A stretch of 35,601 nucleotides of DNA from Christensenella sp. UBA1782 (GTDB lineage Bacteria > Bacillota > Clostridia > Christensenellales > DTU072). Within the stretch, counting starts at the first letter, position 1, and each line of letters starts with the position of its first letter. The position numbers were made by a program, and so were the translations under genes. Below the pieces are notes generated by a model. That model was not told the origin of the DNA and did no database searches. It saw nothing but the letters and a program-made list of their open reading frames with translations. This document shows positions 17,869 through 27,300 of the stretch, one piece after another. Location of the stretch: contig DCGI01000057.1 in NCBI GenBank assembly GCA_002315475.1, forward strand, positions 1 through 35,601. The letters are read 5' to 3'.

Positions 17869-17913
17869 CTTATGAGATATTGCCGTATTCTGCGGCTAAG
17901 GAGATAATCATTG

Positions 17914-20553
17914 ATGAAAAAGAAAACATTAGTTGTATTTGTTTTACTCATTTCCTTGATTGCGTGCATAGCATTGACCGGTTGTTCTTTGGTTCGGTTG
18001 AACGAAGAAAGACAAGCCAACCGTATCATGGCGACCGTTTCGCAAGAATTGGATTTGAATGCCGCCGCCAAAGCGAAGTTGAACGAACTCGGTATTTCCG
18101 ATTATAACGTTTCGTTGAACATTACCCGTCGCGAACTGATTTCCAACGTGAACTATGCGGTTAATTATTATTCGCAATTATATTCGCAATACGGTCTGAC
18201 CTATTCGTACGACGCGGAAACCGTTTTGAACGATACCCTGGATTCCATGCTTTCCGAAAAGTATTATGTCGTCAAGGCTATGGAAAAATTGTTGAACAAC
18301 ACTTCTTCCGGTCGTTTGGATACCATGTATATGGTGGTTTGTAAAGACGATTATATTGCAAAATACGGATATACCGTTGCGCCCGAAGGCGTGTTGACCA
18401 TGTCCGAATGGTATAACGCCATGAAGACGGTCGAAGACACCTTGCAAGAACAAATCGACGAATACGTAGCCGATGAAGAAGAGGATACGCGCGATATAGA
18501 AATCAGCGACGCCGACGACGCCATTTCCGCTTTATACCAAGACGGATACTTTATGAGCGGAATCGCCGTAGCGCATAAGGTTTTTGAAAACGGAGAAGAA
18601 AAGAAGGACGACGACGGCAACAAGGTTTACGCCGACGGACTGTATCAGGATTCTTTCGTCGTACTCGGGGAAGACGAAAGCGAAGTCGATTATGAAAAAG
18701 TTTATGCGAAAATCGAGATGAAGAAAGAGGGCGTGCAGGAAGCCAAGTACGTGTACCGTCCCATTTCGGAATCCTCTATGACTTTGGAAGAAGTGGAAGA
18801 CGCCAAGTTCGTCAGTGCCTATATTACCGTAAAATCCGCTACGGTTTCTTACACCGGCAGAATTGCCGCCGAAGTTACCGAAGAAACGCCGGACGGATAC
18901 ACCTCGCAGGAATTTACCTCCGATAAGGTGGAATATCAAGCGGTTTCCGCTCGTTCCGCTTATAGCGAAGCCGAAGAAGAAGACGTCGACTATTTGGAAG
19001 ACGCCGCCGTACGGTATGCCAGCAAAGCCGTTTGGACGGACGTACTCGCCACCTATAATAAAGCAGAAAAGACTTTTGACGAAGACGCGCAGGGCTACGA
19101 TGCAAGCTTAGCCGCCATTTATTCGGAAGGTGCTTTTAAGACGGTTTACGAAACCTATGCCTCTGCCGCCGAAAAGGAAGCTTATCGTAAGCTTCGCAGC
19201 ACGTTGACGTCCGCCAATATCGGCTACAGCGAGACCGCTCCCGAACAAGACGCCGAAAACTACGAAGAAAAGTTAAAGAACTATAACAATTATAATGGAT
19301 TGTATTACTATTATGTAGAACAATTCAACAGCGAAATTCTTTCCGCCGTACAATACGAAATCGGCGAAGAAGTAACCGATCCTACCGATGCCGAAATCGA
19401 ATCGGAATACAGGACGCTCGTAAAACAAGACTACGCCAAGTATGACGAATTGGGTTATACCGATCAGATTTCGGAATTCTTCAAAGACAGCGACAAAGCC
19501 ATCACCGATATTTCCGGCGTTTACACCGTACCGCTCACCGCTTTGTTAAAATCCACCTATAAAGTGGACGCCACCGATAAGTCCTATGCGGCTTTGTTTG
19601 AAGGCGGCGAAGTCAAAGCGGGATTTGAAAAATACTTCGTGCAAGACGAACAAGGAAAAGTGGTGACCGATAAGGACGGCAAGTACGAAATGTACTATGC
19701 TTACGATAACGAAGACGGAACCTATACCATCAACGCTTTCTTCGTGGCACACATTTTGTTCAAGTTCGATAACGTCAGCGGTCTTGCCGATAAGGTAACC
19801 GCAGCCATCAAGGATAACAGCCATGAAGACGAATTAACGAAACTGGCTTTCTTCGTGGAGTCCTTAAAGACGGTCATTCAACAAGAAGGTTATGCGAAGG
19901 AAGGAGGCGAGGTGCTTGCCGACGTATTTGAAGTGGACGAAGACGGAAACATAAAATACAGTACGGTAGAAGACGCTCTCGACCGCATCAATACCGCCGT
20001 GGAAGCAAACGGCATTTCTTACGAAAGCATTTTGAAAGCGTTTTTGGAACAAATGGTTCTCTTTAACGACGATAGCGGTGCCATCAGCAATTCCGGATAC
20101 TTGATTTGCTCGGGATTGGATACCGGATTCATGCAGGACTTTGCCGATACCGCTCGGGAAGTATACTATAATTTGTTCGTAGCGGGTGTGGATTTGACCG
20201 ACTATACGGGATTAACCGACATAAAAGACCTTTTCGGAAAAGGGTACACCTCTTACGGTATGCACTACGAATACGTCTGCTTTGCTCCGTATTTCAACGT
20301 AAAATTGGAAAAGATGACGGTGGGAAGCGACGAAGTGTATTATCTCAACAGCAAGACGCCTTTGACCATAGCCAAAGAAGGAGAGGAACAGACCACCCAT
20401 TACGATACCCTCAAAGAAGAATTGCTTTCCACCAAGAAGGATAACGCATATTCCAATTGGAAAGCCGAATTTACCGATGAAATCATCGAAAAGGCTACCA
20501 ACAAGAACGAAAAGCAATATGACAAACTCTTAGACGAAATGACTGAGGACTAA
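17914..20553 (+). CDS. Large SurA/PrsA-like lipoprotein, divergent peptidyl-prolyl isomerase-type foldase
   Basis: This 879-residue protein has a lipoprotein signal with lipobox LTGC (Cys24). Residues of about 50-140 resemble the SurA/PrsA N-terminal chaperone helices (TRRELISNVNYAVNYY, then LNDTLDSMLSEKYYVVKAMEK). A parvulin-like outline appears far downstream: AHILFKF near 611, GYLICSGLDTGFMQDFA near 727, and YGMHYEYV near 780, matching the usual HILVK, G-x-L-G/F and YGxHI order. Between them lies a long acidic, Tyr-rich insert that I do not recognise. PrsA-type proteins fold exported proteins outside the membrane, which would suit a cell exporting giant lipoproteins; isomerase activity is uncertain. 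The gene follows mfd, a common Clostridia order. ATG 17914 lies 10 bases from AAGGAG; TTG at 17911 (7 bases) is an equally possible start. Confidence 0.65.
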   Translation: MKKKTLVVFVLLISLIACIALTGCSLVRLNEERQANRIMATVSQELDLNAAAKAKLNELGISDYNVSLNITRRELISNVNYAVNYYSQLYSQYGLTYSYDAETVLNDTLDSMLSEKYYVVKAMEKLLNNTSSGRLDTMYMVVCKDDYIAKYGYTVAPEGVLTMSEWYNAMKTVEDTLQEQIDEYVADEEEDTRDIEISDADDAISALYQDGYFMSGIAVAHKVFENGEEKKDDDGNKVYADGLYQDSFVVLGEDESEVDYEKVYAKIEMKKEGVQEAKYVYRPISESSMTLEEVEDAKFVSAYITVKSATVSYTGRIAAEVTEETPDGYTSQEFTSDKVEYQAVSARSAYSEAEEEDVDYLEDAAVRYASKAVWTDVLATYNKAEKTFDEDAQGYDASLAAIYSEGAFKTVYETYASAAEKEAYRKLRSTLTSANIGYSETAPEQDAENYEEKLKNYNNYNGLYYYYVEQFNSEILSAVQYEIGEEVTDPTDAEIESEYRTLVKQDYAKYDELGYTDQISEFFKDSDKAITDISGVYTVPLTALLKSTYKVDATDKSYAALFEGGEVKAGFEKYFVQDEQGKVVTDKDGKYEMYYAYDNEDGTYTINAFFVAHILFKFDNVSGLADKVTAAIKDNSHEDELTKLAFFVESLKTVIQQEGYAKEGGEVLADVFEVDEDGNIKYSTVEDALDRINTAVEANGISYESILKAFLEQMVLFNDDSGAISNSGYLICSGLDTGFMQDFADTAREVYYNLFVAGVDLTDYTGLTDIKDLFGKGYTSYGMHYEYVCFAPYFNVKLEKMTVGSDEVYYLNSKTPLTIAKEGEEQTTHYDTLKEELLSTKKDNAYSNWKAEFTDEIIEKATNKNEKQYDKLLDEMTED

Positions 20554-20558
20554 GCCGC

Positions 20559-21383
20559 TTGGAATTCGATATTGAACTCGTCGGCAAGGTGGGGAGCATG
20601 GCTCTCATCAACCAAGAACATGACGACATAGACTATAATATCATCGCACGAATCGGTCGCTCCCTGCATCCCGGTATGATTTGGGTTACCAGCGGAGCCG
20701 CCGAAATCGGACGACTCGACTATTTGCAACGGACGGGAGTGGAACTTGTCGGCGATGCCGAGGAGGTCAAAGCCGATTATGCCGCACAGGGACAAAGCGT
20801 CCTAATGACGCAATACCGTCAGTTTACCGACAGTCGGTACGGCTTGCGACAGATTCTCGTCGAACACTACCACTTTAACGACGAAGCCAAAAAAGAGCAT
20901 TTGAAAAACGTTCTTTTGCGATGTAAAGGACAAAACGCCATTCCTATTATCAATTATAACGATCCCGTCAGCGACGAAGAGGTCAGAAAAATGGAAATAA
21001 GGACGTTGCGTTCTTCGAGAGGCAAGGCGGTGGAATGTGTGGATAACGACGAAACCGCCAGTCAAATCGCTTGCCTCGTCAAACCTAAATATTTGGTGAT
21101 TTTGACGGGGGTGGACGGAATTTACCGGAATAAAAACGACAGCAGTACGCTGATTCGGGAAATTCGAGGAAAGGACGTTCCGGAAACGCTGGAAGCTATC
21201 GAATACTATCGAAACTTCTGCGACGGTGCGAGCCGAACGGGTGCGCACGGGGCGAGAGCCAAACTGGGGTATATCCAAGAGCCGATCAAGAACGGCACCA
21301 CCGTTTTCATCGCCAACAGTCGATACAGACTGAACGATATCGTCGCGGGCATCGTGCCGAGCACGAAAATATATGTAGACTGA
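20559..21383 (+). CDS. Amino acid kinase family protein, glutamate 5-kinase-like
   Basis: This 274-residue cytoplasmic protein has the amino acid kinase fold in the ProB pattern: KVGS at 10-13, TSGAAEIGR at 44-52, AAQGQSVLMTQY, IPIINYNDPVSDEE, DNDETASQIACLV and ILTGVDGIY. ProB phosphorylates glutamate in proline synthesis. It lacks the C-terminal PUA domain of many ProB proteins, its GTGGM-type loop reads GASRTGAHGARAK, and no proA or proC is nearby, so the substrate may differ; uridylate- or aspartate-kinase-like specificity is less likely. The start is TTG at 20559, 9 bases after GAGGA (20545-20549) and 5 bases after the preceding stop, so it is co-transcribed with the PrsA-like gene. A strong terminator follows at once. 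Confidence 0.72.
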   Translation: MEFDIELVGKVGSMALINQEHDDIDYNIIARIGRSLHPGMIWVTSGAAEIGRLDYLQRTGVELVGDAEEVKADYAAQGQSVLMTQYRQFTDSRYGLRQILVEHYHFNDEAKKEHLKNVLLRCKGQNAIPIINYNDPVSDEEVRKMEIRTLRSSRGKAVECVDNDETASQIACLVKPKYLVILTGVDGIYRNKNDSSTLIREIRGKDVPETLEAIEYYRNFCDGASRTGAHGARAKLGYIQEPIKNGTTVFIANSRYRLNDIVAGIVPSTKIYVD

Positions 21384-21408
21384 AAAAGGGCGTTATTGCC
21401 CTTTTTTT
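21383..21408 (+). terminator. Intrinsic terminator after the kinase gene
   Basis: The stem GGGC (21388-21391) and GCCC (21398-21401) encloses GTTATT, extended by AAAAA before and seven T after it. It is a textbook rho-independent terminator. Only 20 bases separate it from the next start codon. Confidence 0.88.
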
Positions 21409-21428
21409 GTAAAATAAAGGAGGTTTTT

Positions 21429-22319
21429 ATGAAGAAGAAGATTGTGGTAACACTATGTACCCTACTGCTCGTTTTGTGTCTGATTTCGGGACTTGCGGCG
21501 TGCGGGGAAGCCGAAAAAGGGGACAGCTATTCGAGCGGAGAATACACCGGTGAAAACGCCGAATCGACCGAAGGCGAAAGCATCGCCGTAACCGAAGACC
21601 GGCTGATAGTCTATACCGTCGAAGAAAATATTTCGGTGAAGGATATTACCGCGACGGTAGCGAAATTGACCGCAAAAGCGACCGAATTGGGCGGATGGGA
21701 AGAATCTTCTTATCTGAACGAAAACGGCTATGCTACGATTCGATTTCGGATTCCGACGGTCAAACTGGAAACCTTTTTGAAGAGTTTGGAAGGGGAAGGT
21801 ACCGTCAATAACAAGCGGGTATATACCGAAGATATTACTGCGCAATACACCGATGCCGTCGCTAAAAAAGAAGTGTACGAGTCCCAACTCGCCGCCTATA
21901 AAAAGCTTTTGGAAGAAGACGATTTGACGTTGAGCGAGGTGATGACCATCACCGATAAAATCAACCAAATTCAAGCCCAAATCGAAGCCATGAGCAAAAG
22001 AATAACCGGATACAAAAATCAAGCGGAATACAGCACGGTAGCTATTACCGTCTATCAGCTCGGTACCTACGTAGAACCCGATTATTGGACGGAATTGGGA
22101 CAACTGTTGCAGGACAGCGGTTCCAGCGTTTTCGTGTTCTTAGGGGGCGTTTTGAAAGTGCTCGTTGCCATATTGCCCTATCTCGGATTGATTGCCGTTT
22201 GCTTCGGATTATACGTGTTGATTAAGTTTATTATCTGTAAAATCGCCAAGAAGCCTTTCGGGTTGTTTGTCGCCGCAAGAGCCAGACACAAGGCAAGAAA
22301 GGAAAGAAAACAAAAATAA
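21429..22319 (+). CDS. DUF4349-type membrane lipoprotein
   Basis: This 296-residue protein has a lipoprotein signal with lipobox LAAC (Cys25). The central part follows the DUF4349 pattern: a beta-rich start (LIVYTVEENISVKDITATVAKL), GGWEESSYLNENGYATIRFRIP, the ITAQYTDAVAKKE stretch, a long helical coiled-coil segment, and a return strand (YSTVAITVYQL). A C-terminal hydrophobic segment of about 30 residues (roughly 240-270) is followed by a basic tail, so the protein is probably anchored at both ends, with the middle outside. Function of the family is unknown; a cell-envelope role is usually assumed. AAAGGAGG (21416-21423) sits 5 bases before the ATG. The frame is open back to 21396 but that region contains the terminator. 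Confidence 0.88.
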   Translation: MKKKIVVTLCTLLLVLCLISGLAACGEAEKGDSYSSGEYTGENAESTEGESIAVTEDRLIVYTVEENISVKDITATVAKLTAKATELGGWEESSYLNENGYATIRFRIPTVKLETFLKSLEGEGTVNNKRVYTEDITAQYTDAVAKKEVYESQLAAYKKLLEEDDLTLSEVMTITDKINQIQAQIEAMSKRITGYKNQAEYSTVAITVYQLGTYVEPDYWTELGQLLQDSGSSVFVFLGGVLKVLVAILPYLGLIAVCFGLYVLIKFIICKIAKKPFGLFVAARARHKARKERKQK

Positions 22320-22332
22320 TTTTTTCACCGAC

Positions 22333-22367
22333 AAAAAAAGAGGGACATTTTTTGTCCCTCTTTTTTT
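22333..22367. terminator. Bidirectional terminator between convergent genes
   Basis: A perfect inverted repeat of 15 bases (22333-22347 and 22353-22367) with loop TTTTT has a GAGGGACA core flanked by seven A on the left and seven T on the right. Because both ends carry the tract, it can stop transcription from the DUF4349 gene on the plus strand and from the ABC transporter gene on the minus strand. Confidence 0.93.
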
Positions 22368-22384
22368 ATGATTTTTATAAAAAA

Positions 22385-24112
22385 TCAACTGAGTTTCATA
22401 TCGTTAACGGAACACATTTTTGCGTAGATTCCGCCTTTTTCAATCAATTCCGTATGGGTGCCTTGCTCTTGAATTTTGCCGTTTTGCAACACTAAAATGG
22501 TGTCTGCTTTCATGACGGTGGAAAGGCGGTGGGCTATGACGATTACCGTACTTTTCCCGTTCAGCGACTCGATGGCTTGTTGAATTTCGGCTTCCGTTTC
22601 GTTATCGACGGCACTGGTCGCTTCGTCCAAAATCAAAACGGGTTTGTTACGAAGGATGGCTCGAGCGATGGCGATTCTTTGTTTTTGTCCTCCCGAAAGT
22701 CGGGTGCCTCGCTCTCCGATTTTGGTTTGGTAACCTTCGGGCATAGCCGTAATAAAACGGTCGCAACGTGCCATTTTCGCCGCCTCATAGACTTGTTCGG
22801 GCGTGGCGTTTTCGGCGCCGTAAGCGATGTTCTCGTAAACCGTTCCGTTGAATAAAAATACGTCTTGCAAGACTACGGAAAGATTGTTTCGTAAGGAGGC
22901 GAGCGTGATGTCTTTCACGTTGTGTCCGTCCAGTAAAACGGCACCGTCGTCTACGTCGTAAAAGCGCTCCAACAAGGAAATGATCGTGGTCTTTCCCGCT
23001 CCCGTTCCGCCGACGATGGCGACGGTTTTTCCGCGCGTCGCTTCAAAGGAAACACCGTCCAAAACGGGTTCTCCTTTTCGATAGGAAAAGCGTACGTCCC
23101 GAAAGGTAACATTCCCGACTGCGTTATCCAGAGGAACGGCGTTTTCGGAATCCATAATCTCCAGTTCGGTATCCAAAAGTTCAAAAACTCTGTTCGCCGA
23201 CGCTCTCGCCGTAGCGATGTCTTCGACGATCCTGCCTAAGGTGGAAAGGGGGGTGTAGAACATACTGAGATAGACGAAGAAACCGACGATGTCGGCGGCG
23301 GAAAGGGTATCCTTGAGGGCGAGGGTTCCGCCCAGTCCGAGAACGATGGCGGTACCCATCGAAATGACACATTCCACAGACGGTTGATAGATGCCGTTTG
23401 CGAAGTTTGCGCGGATGTTGATGGCGGAGTATTCTTTGGCAAATTCCCGCATGGTGCGGTACTCTTTTTCTTCCTTGCCGAAAGCCTTGATTTCCCGTAT
23501 GCCCGAGACGCGATCTTGCAGGTGTCCCGTCAGTTCTCCGAGGAACGCCCGATTCTTGTTAAAGAGGGGTTTGACACGTTTGGAAAACTGCGTACTGAGC
23601 AGTACGGTCGCGGGTACGGGAATCAGCGTTATGGAGGCGAGGACGGGGTTGATAAGGAAGATGCGGACGGTGACGAAAAGAATGATGACGATGCCCGAAA
23701 AGAGGTCGGGCAAAGAGTGTGCTATCAAAGTTTCCAGCTCCCGACTGTCGTTTATGGTGCGGCTCATGATTTCCCCCGTCGAACGGGAGGAAAAATAACG
23801 CATGGGCAATTCTTCCAGTTTTCGGAAACATTGCAGCGTGGTGTCCGCGACGAAACGCCATGCGGCGATATGAGATTGCCACATCGACAAAAAGCGAAAA
23901 ACCGCACGTATTACGTAAGAAACCGTCAAAATCAGGAAGAAATACAGGACGGCTTCCTGCGTTAAAGCGTCGGGCGTCGACAATTTTTCGGTCATCGCTC
24001 GGATGAGTTCGGACGGAATCATATTGAGTAAAGCGGAAATAATCAGGGCGACGACGGTCAGGGTTAGGTTTTTCCACCATGCTCTCGTCATTTTTAGGAG
24101 TCTCTTAAACAT
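22385..24112 (-). CDS. ABC transporter ATP-binding/permease half-exporter
   Basis: This 575-residue protein is a type I ABC exporter half-transporter: an N-terminal six-helix membrane domain (to about 310), then a nucleotide-binding domain with Walker A GGTGAGKTT near 366, signature LSGGQKQR near 471, Walker B VLILDEATS near 491 and H-loop IAHRLST near 524. It should work as a homodimer, or with a partner not in this window, to export lipid, peptide or drug; the substrate cannot be read. The chosen ATG at 24112 has GAGG (24120-24117) 4 bases upstream. The longer frame to 24157 would start inside the promoter. It is a single-gene unit with its own promoter and a shared terminator. Confidence 0.94.
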   Translation of the reverse strand: MFKRLLKMTRAWWKNLTLTVVALIISALLNMIPSELIRAMTEKLSTPDALTQEAVLYFFLILTVSYVIRAVFRFLSMWQSHIAAWRFVADTTLQCFRKLEELPMRYFSSRSTGEIMSRTINDSRELETLIAHSLPDLFSGIVIILFVTVRIFLINPVLASITLIPVPATVLLSTQFSKRVKPLFNKNRAFLGELTGHLQDRVSGIREIKAFGKEEKEYRTMREFAKEYSAINIRANFANGIYQPSVECVISMGTAIVLGLGGTLALKDTLSAADIVGFFVYLSMFYTPLSTLGRIVEDIATARASANRVFELLDTELEIMDSENAVPLDNAVGNVTFRDVRFSYRKGEPVLDGVSFEATRGKTVAIVGGTGAGKTTIISLLERFYDVDDGAVLLDGHNVKDITLASLRNNLSVVLQDVFLFNGTVYENIAYGAENATPEQVYEAAKMARCDRFITAMPEGYQTKIGERGTRLSGGQKQRIAIARAILRNKPVLILDEATSAVDNETEAEIQQAIESLNGKSTVIVIAHRLSTVMKADTILVLQNGKIQEQGTHTELIEKGGIYAKMCSVNDMKLS

Positions 24113-24138
24113 TTTTCCTCGAAAATCGGTTTTTTTAC

Positions 24139-24167
24139 AGTATAATTCTATCCGCATTTTTTGTCAA
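24139..24167 (-). promoter_or_regulatory. Sigma-A-type promoter of the ABC exporter gene
   Basis: On the minus strand TTGACA (24167-24162) and TATACT (24144-24139) are 17 bases apart. The expected transcript start near 24132 leaves a short leader of about 20 bases with GAGG before the ATG at 24112. It also rules against the longer upstream start. Confidence 0.82.
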
Positions 24168-24263
24168 ACCGTCGGAGAAATATTTTTGATAAAAAATTGT
24201 TTTTCGGCAAAAACCGTTAAGAAAAAACTTTGCTTAAAAAAGTTCGGTTCCCCAAGGTAGTTA

Positions 24264-24291
24264 TTGACATATTTAGAAAATTATGTATAAT
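24264..24291 (+). promoter_or_regulatory. Sigma-A-type promoter of the second giant lipoprotein
   Basis: Perfect -35 TTGACA (24264-24269) and perfect -10 TATAAT (24286-24291) are separated by 16 bases. It is divergent from the ABC exporter promoter, with about 95 AT-rich bases between them that contain short A/T hairpins but no clear operator. Confidence 0.85.
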
Positions 24292-24309
24292 TATACTTAT
24301 ATTATTTTC

Positions 24310-24336
24310 ATGCGTGCCTATGTGCGTGTGAGGAGG
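24310..24336 (+). promoter_or_regulatory. Leader element and ribosome binding site of second giant lipoprotein
   Basis: AGGAGG (24331-24336) lies 7 bases before ATG 24344 but only 1 base before ATG 24338, so 24344 is the likely start. The unit TGCGTGTGAGGAG (24323-24335) differs by one base from the one at 161-173, and both leaders also begin with ATGCGTGC (24310-24317 and 156-163). Confidence 0.65.
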
Positions 24337-24343
24337 TATGAGT

Positions 24344-27300
24344 ATGAGAAAGATTTTAACCTTAAAAACCTTACTGATCGCGGTTTTATGTTTCGCGCTT
24401 TTTGCGTTTGTCGCTTGTGACAGAGGCGGTTCTCAGGGGGGCAATACTCCCGGCGGTTCCGACGATCCGAGCCCCACGCCGCAAGAAACGATTACTCGTA
24501 CCGTTTACGTCTACAACGGCTCTTCCGTTTTCAAAGATACCTACGCCGACCAAGCCGAATTGAACCTTGTGGCGGAGGACGTTTCCGGAAAAGTATTCGT
24601 CTGTTGGACGGTCAACAGCGAAGTTTTTTCTTTTGAAAAAGAAATAGATTTTCTGGTGGACAAAAACGCCGTCATTCATGCGGTCTATTCGACCGATTCC
24701 GTCATCACGTTGGACGCTTATCCCGGCGAAATGGAAGTACCGTCCGCAATGTACGTTTTGAAAGGGGAGAACAGAAACCGTCGTGAAAAAGCCACCGTAC
24801 TCTACCGTATCAACGGGACGCCCGAAATCGAAGGGCGTATCGCCGCCGGAGAAAAGGTCGTCGCCTATACCGACTCTCTGAACGGCGGATGCACCACGTT
24901 TTCCTATCAATGGGAAAGTTCTGCGGACGGCACTGCCTTTTTGCCCATTGAAGGGGCTACCGAAAAGGAATATACTATCGGGGAGGAGCAGGTATCTTAT
25001 TATCTTCGTGTAGCGGTTACCGGTACCGGCGATTATTACGGCACCGAGTATTCTTTACCGACGGAAGGAACGGTTTTGAAAGCCGCCGCCGCCAGCGAAG
25101 CCGACCTTTTGGAAGCTTCGGGCACGCAGGGAAACGGTTTGATTCGGGAAGCGCGTGTTTCCGTCGTGACGGGTTCGGCGTTCCGTCTTGCCGTTCCTTT
25201 TGCCGAAAACAAGACGTTCTTGGGTTGGTACGACGGCGAAACGCAGGTGACCGACGAAAAGGGGGAATATATTGCCGACGCGCCCGTCGGGACGACCTTA
25301 CGGGCAAAATTCCGTGAAAACAAAAAGACCACCATCGGTTTGTATAAACTCAATCCCGAATCGGGTGTAGAGACTTTGTCGCTGACTTCGGAAAAAGATT
25401 ATTTCTTAGAAACGAAATATTTAGACGTCCTCGCCGAAAACATCGAGGACAGAAAGTGCGTCGGTTGGTATCCGTTGACGTTTTTGCCGCAAGGGAGCGA
25501 ACAACCCGCCGATTGGCAGGAAAAATACGGTACCTACTACGTCAAGAGCGGAAACGTGTACGTTTTGAACGATTCTGCGACGTGGGACAAACGAAATGAC
25601 TATGCCTTCTGCGGAACTTTGTTGGAAGCGGATACGCTGACGCGTTTGGAGATTCTGTTCTCCGACGAGGACGACGGCAAGCATTATGCGTACGTCGCCG
25701 CCTATCAGGAAGCCTACCGTATCAACGTCGGCGGCGGAGAAGGCAGTAGCGACTATCAGGGGCAGGATACCGTATCCATTGCCGCCATCGAGACTATCGG
25801 CAAGACGTTTGATAAGTGGACGTTCGTCAACGGGACGGACGGCAAAACCTATCTGCTCGCCTTGGCGGGAGAAAAATTGGCGATAGTCGACGAAGACGGA
25901 AACGTAACCTACGACAAAGCGGGAACCGTCGTGACCGAACGGGTATCGTACGAAGCGGCACCCGCCGCCCTTTCCTTCGTTTTGAACGATTTACAGAAGT
26001 TAGGCGTCGATATCGGGGGGAATTTCCGTATTCAAGCCAAATTTATTTCGGAAATATATACCTTGACGTACGAATTGAACGCCAACGTAAACGGGAACAA
26101 CATTTTTGAAAACGTGGGTAATCTTACCGAACAGGACGGCAAAAGAACGGTTTCGTTCGGCGGGTATACCTTTGTCGACGTAAAAGATAAAAACGGCTAT
26201 GACAATATTTATACCTGCGTGTTGGAAATGCAGTATAATCAATCGATTAACCTCCTTCCGTCGTTAGCGGTAGACCACTACGAATTTGACTCGTGGCAAC
26301 CGCAACAGGGCGGAACCATTCCTTCCACCATGCCGCAAGACGCTTTGACGCTCGTGGGCACCTACCATGCCGAGCGTTTTGCCATTTCGGTTTCCGCAGG
26401 AGCCAACGGCGATGCCCGTATCGGTTCGAGGGCGGGCGTTACGAACGGTTTGTACGACTACCACAGTACCATCACCATTTACGTCACCGCCACGAAAGGG
26501 TACGTCTTCGACGGCTGGACGTACGACGCCCAAAACCTTTCTTTGGAAGAAAAGAAAGACGGGGACAAATATATCATTTCGTTGAAGGAAGAACCGTTGT
26601 ACGGCGACGTCGTTTTATACGAATATAATTATTACGTAACCGGCGTTTCGCAGGATGAACCGGATAAGAGAATCACCGCGAATTTCACCGAAAGAGCCTA
26701 CAATATCGAATACCGCTACCACGTTCTGTACGATAACGAGGACGTAACCGGTTCGGGAAATTATTTCCAAGAATACGTTTACGTTACCGTTCCCGTCGTC
26801 GACGGCGTGACGACCTATCGGGAAATCAACGAAGAATTGCAGGCAAGAGCATTACAATATACCTGCTCGGATTCCGGTACGGTCGATTGGAGTGCCCTCG
26901 CAAAGATTTCCGTCAACGGCAAGACCTTCGCTAAGGTGCCGGCGGAAAGTAACGGGGACGTTCGATTCGTCTTACTGACCGAAGGGAGCGACGAAGAAGA
27001 AAGATTCCTCGTCAAGAGTTCTCTCTACCTTTCCTACGGGGACGGCTATTTGGTTCTGCACCTTTCGACGGGCGACACGTACGAAACCGTCGAAACCTTC
27101 TTGCAGGCGACGCAACAGAGCGCAACGGTGATTGCCGACGATAAAGACGCCGCCGTTCTTTGGAATTACGCCGAAACGGTGACAATCGGCGGAACGGCTT
27201 ATAAGAGAATCATGGTGTCGGACAACGGCAAGAAAGGCTACGTTCTGTGCCTCGTGGACGACTTAAACAAGGCGGATACCTTGCCCGCTTGCGAAGTAGA

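Noticed and set aside
24113..24157. Longer start for the ABC exporter at 24157
   Set aside because: This start would sit inside the -35/-10 promoter at 24139-24167, and the extra 15 residues have no ribosome site. The internal ATG at 24112 has GAGG at the right spacing.
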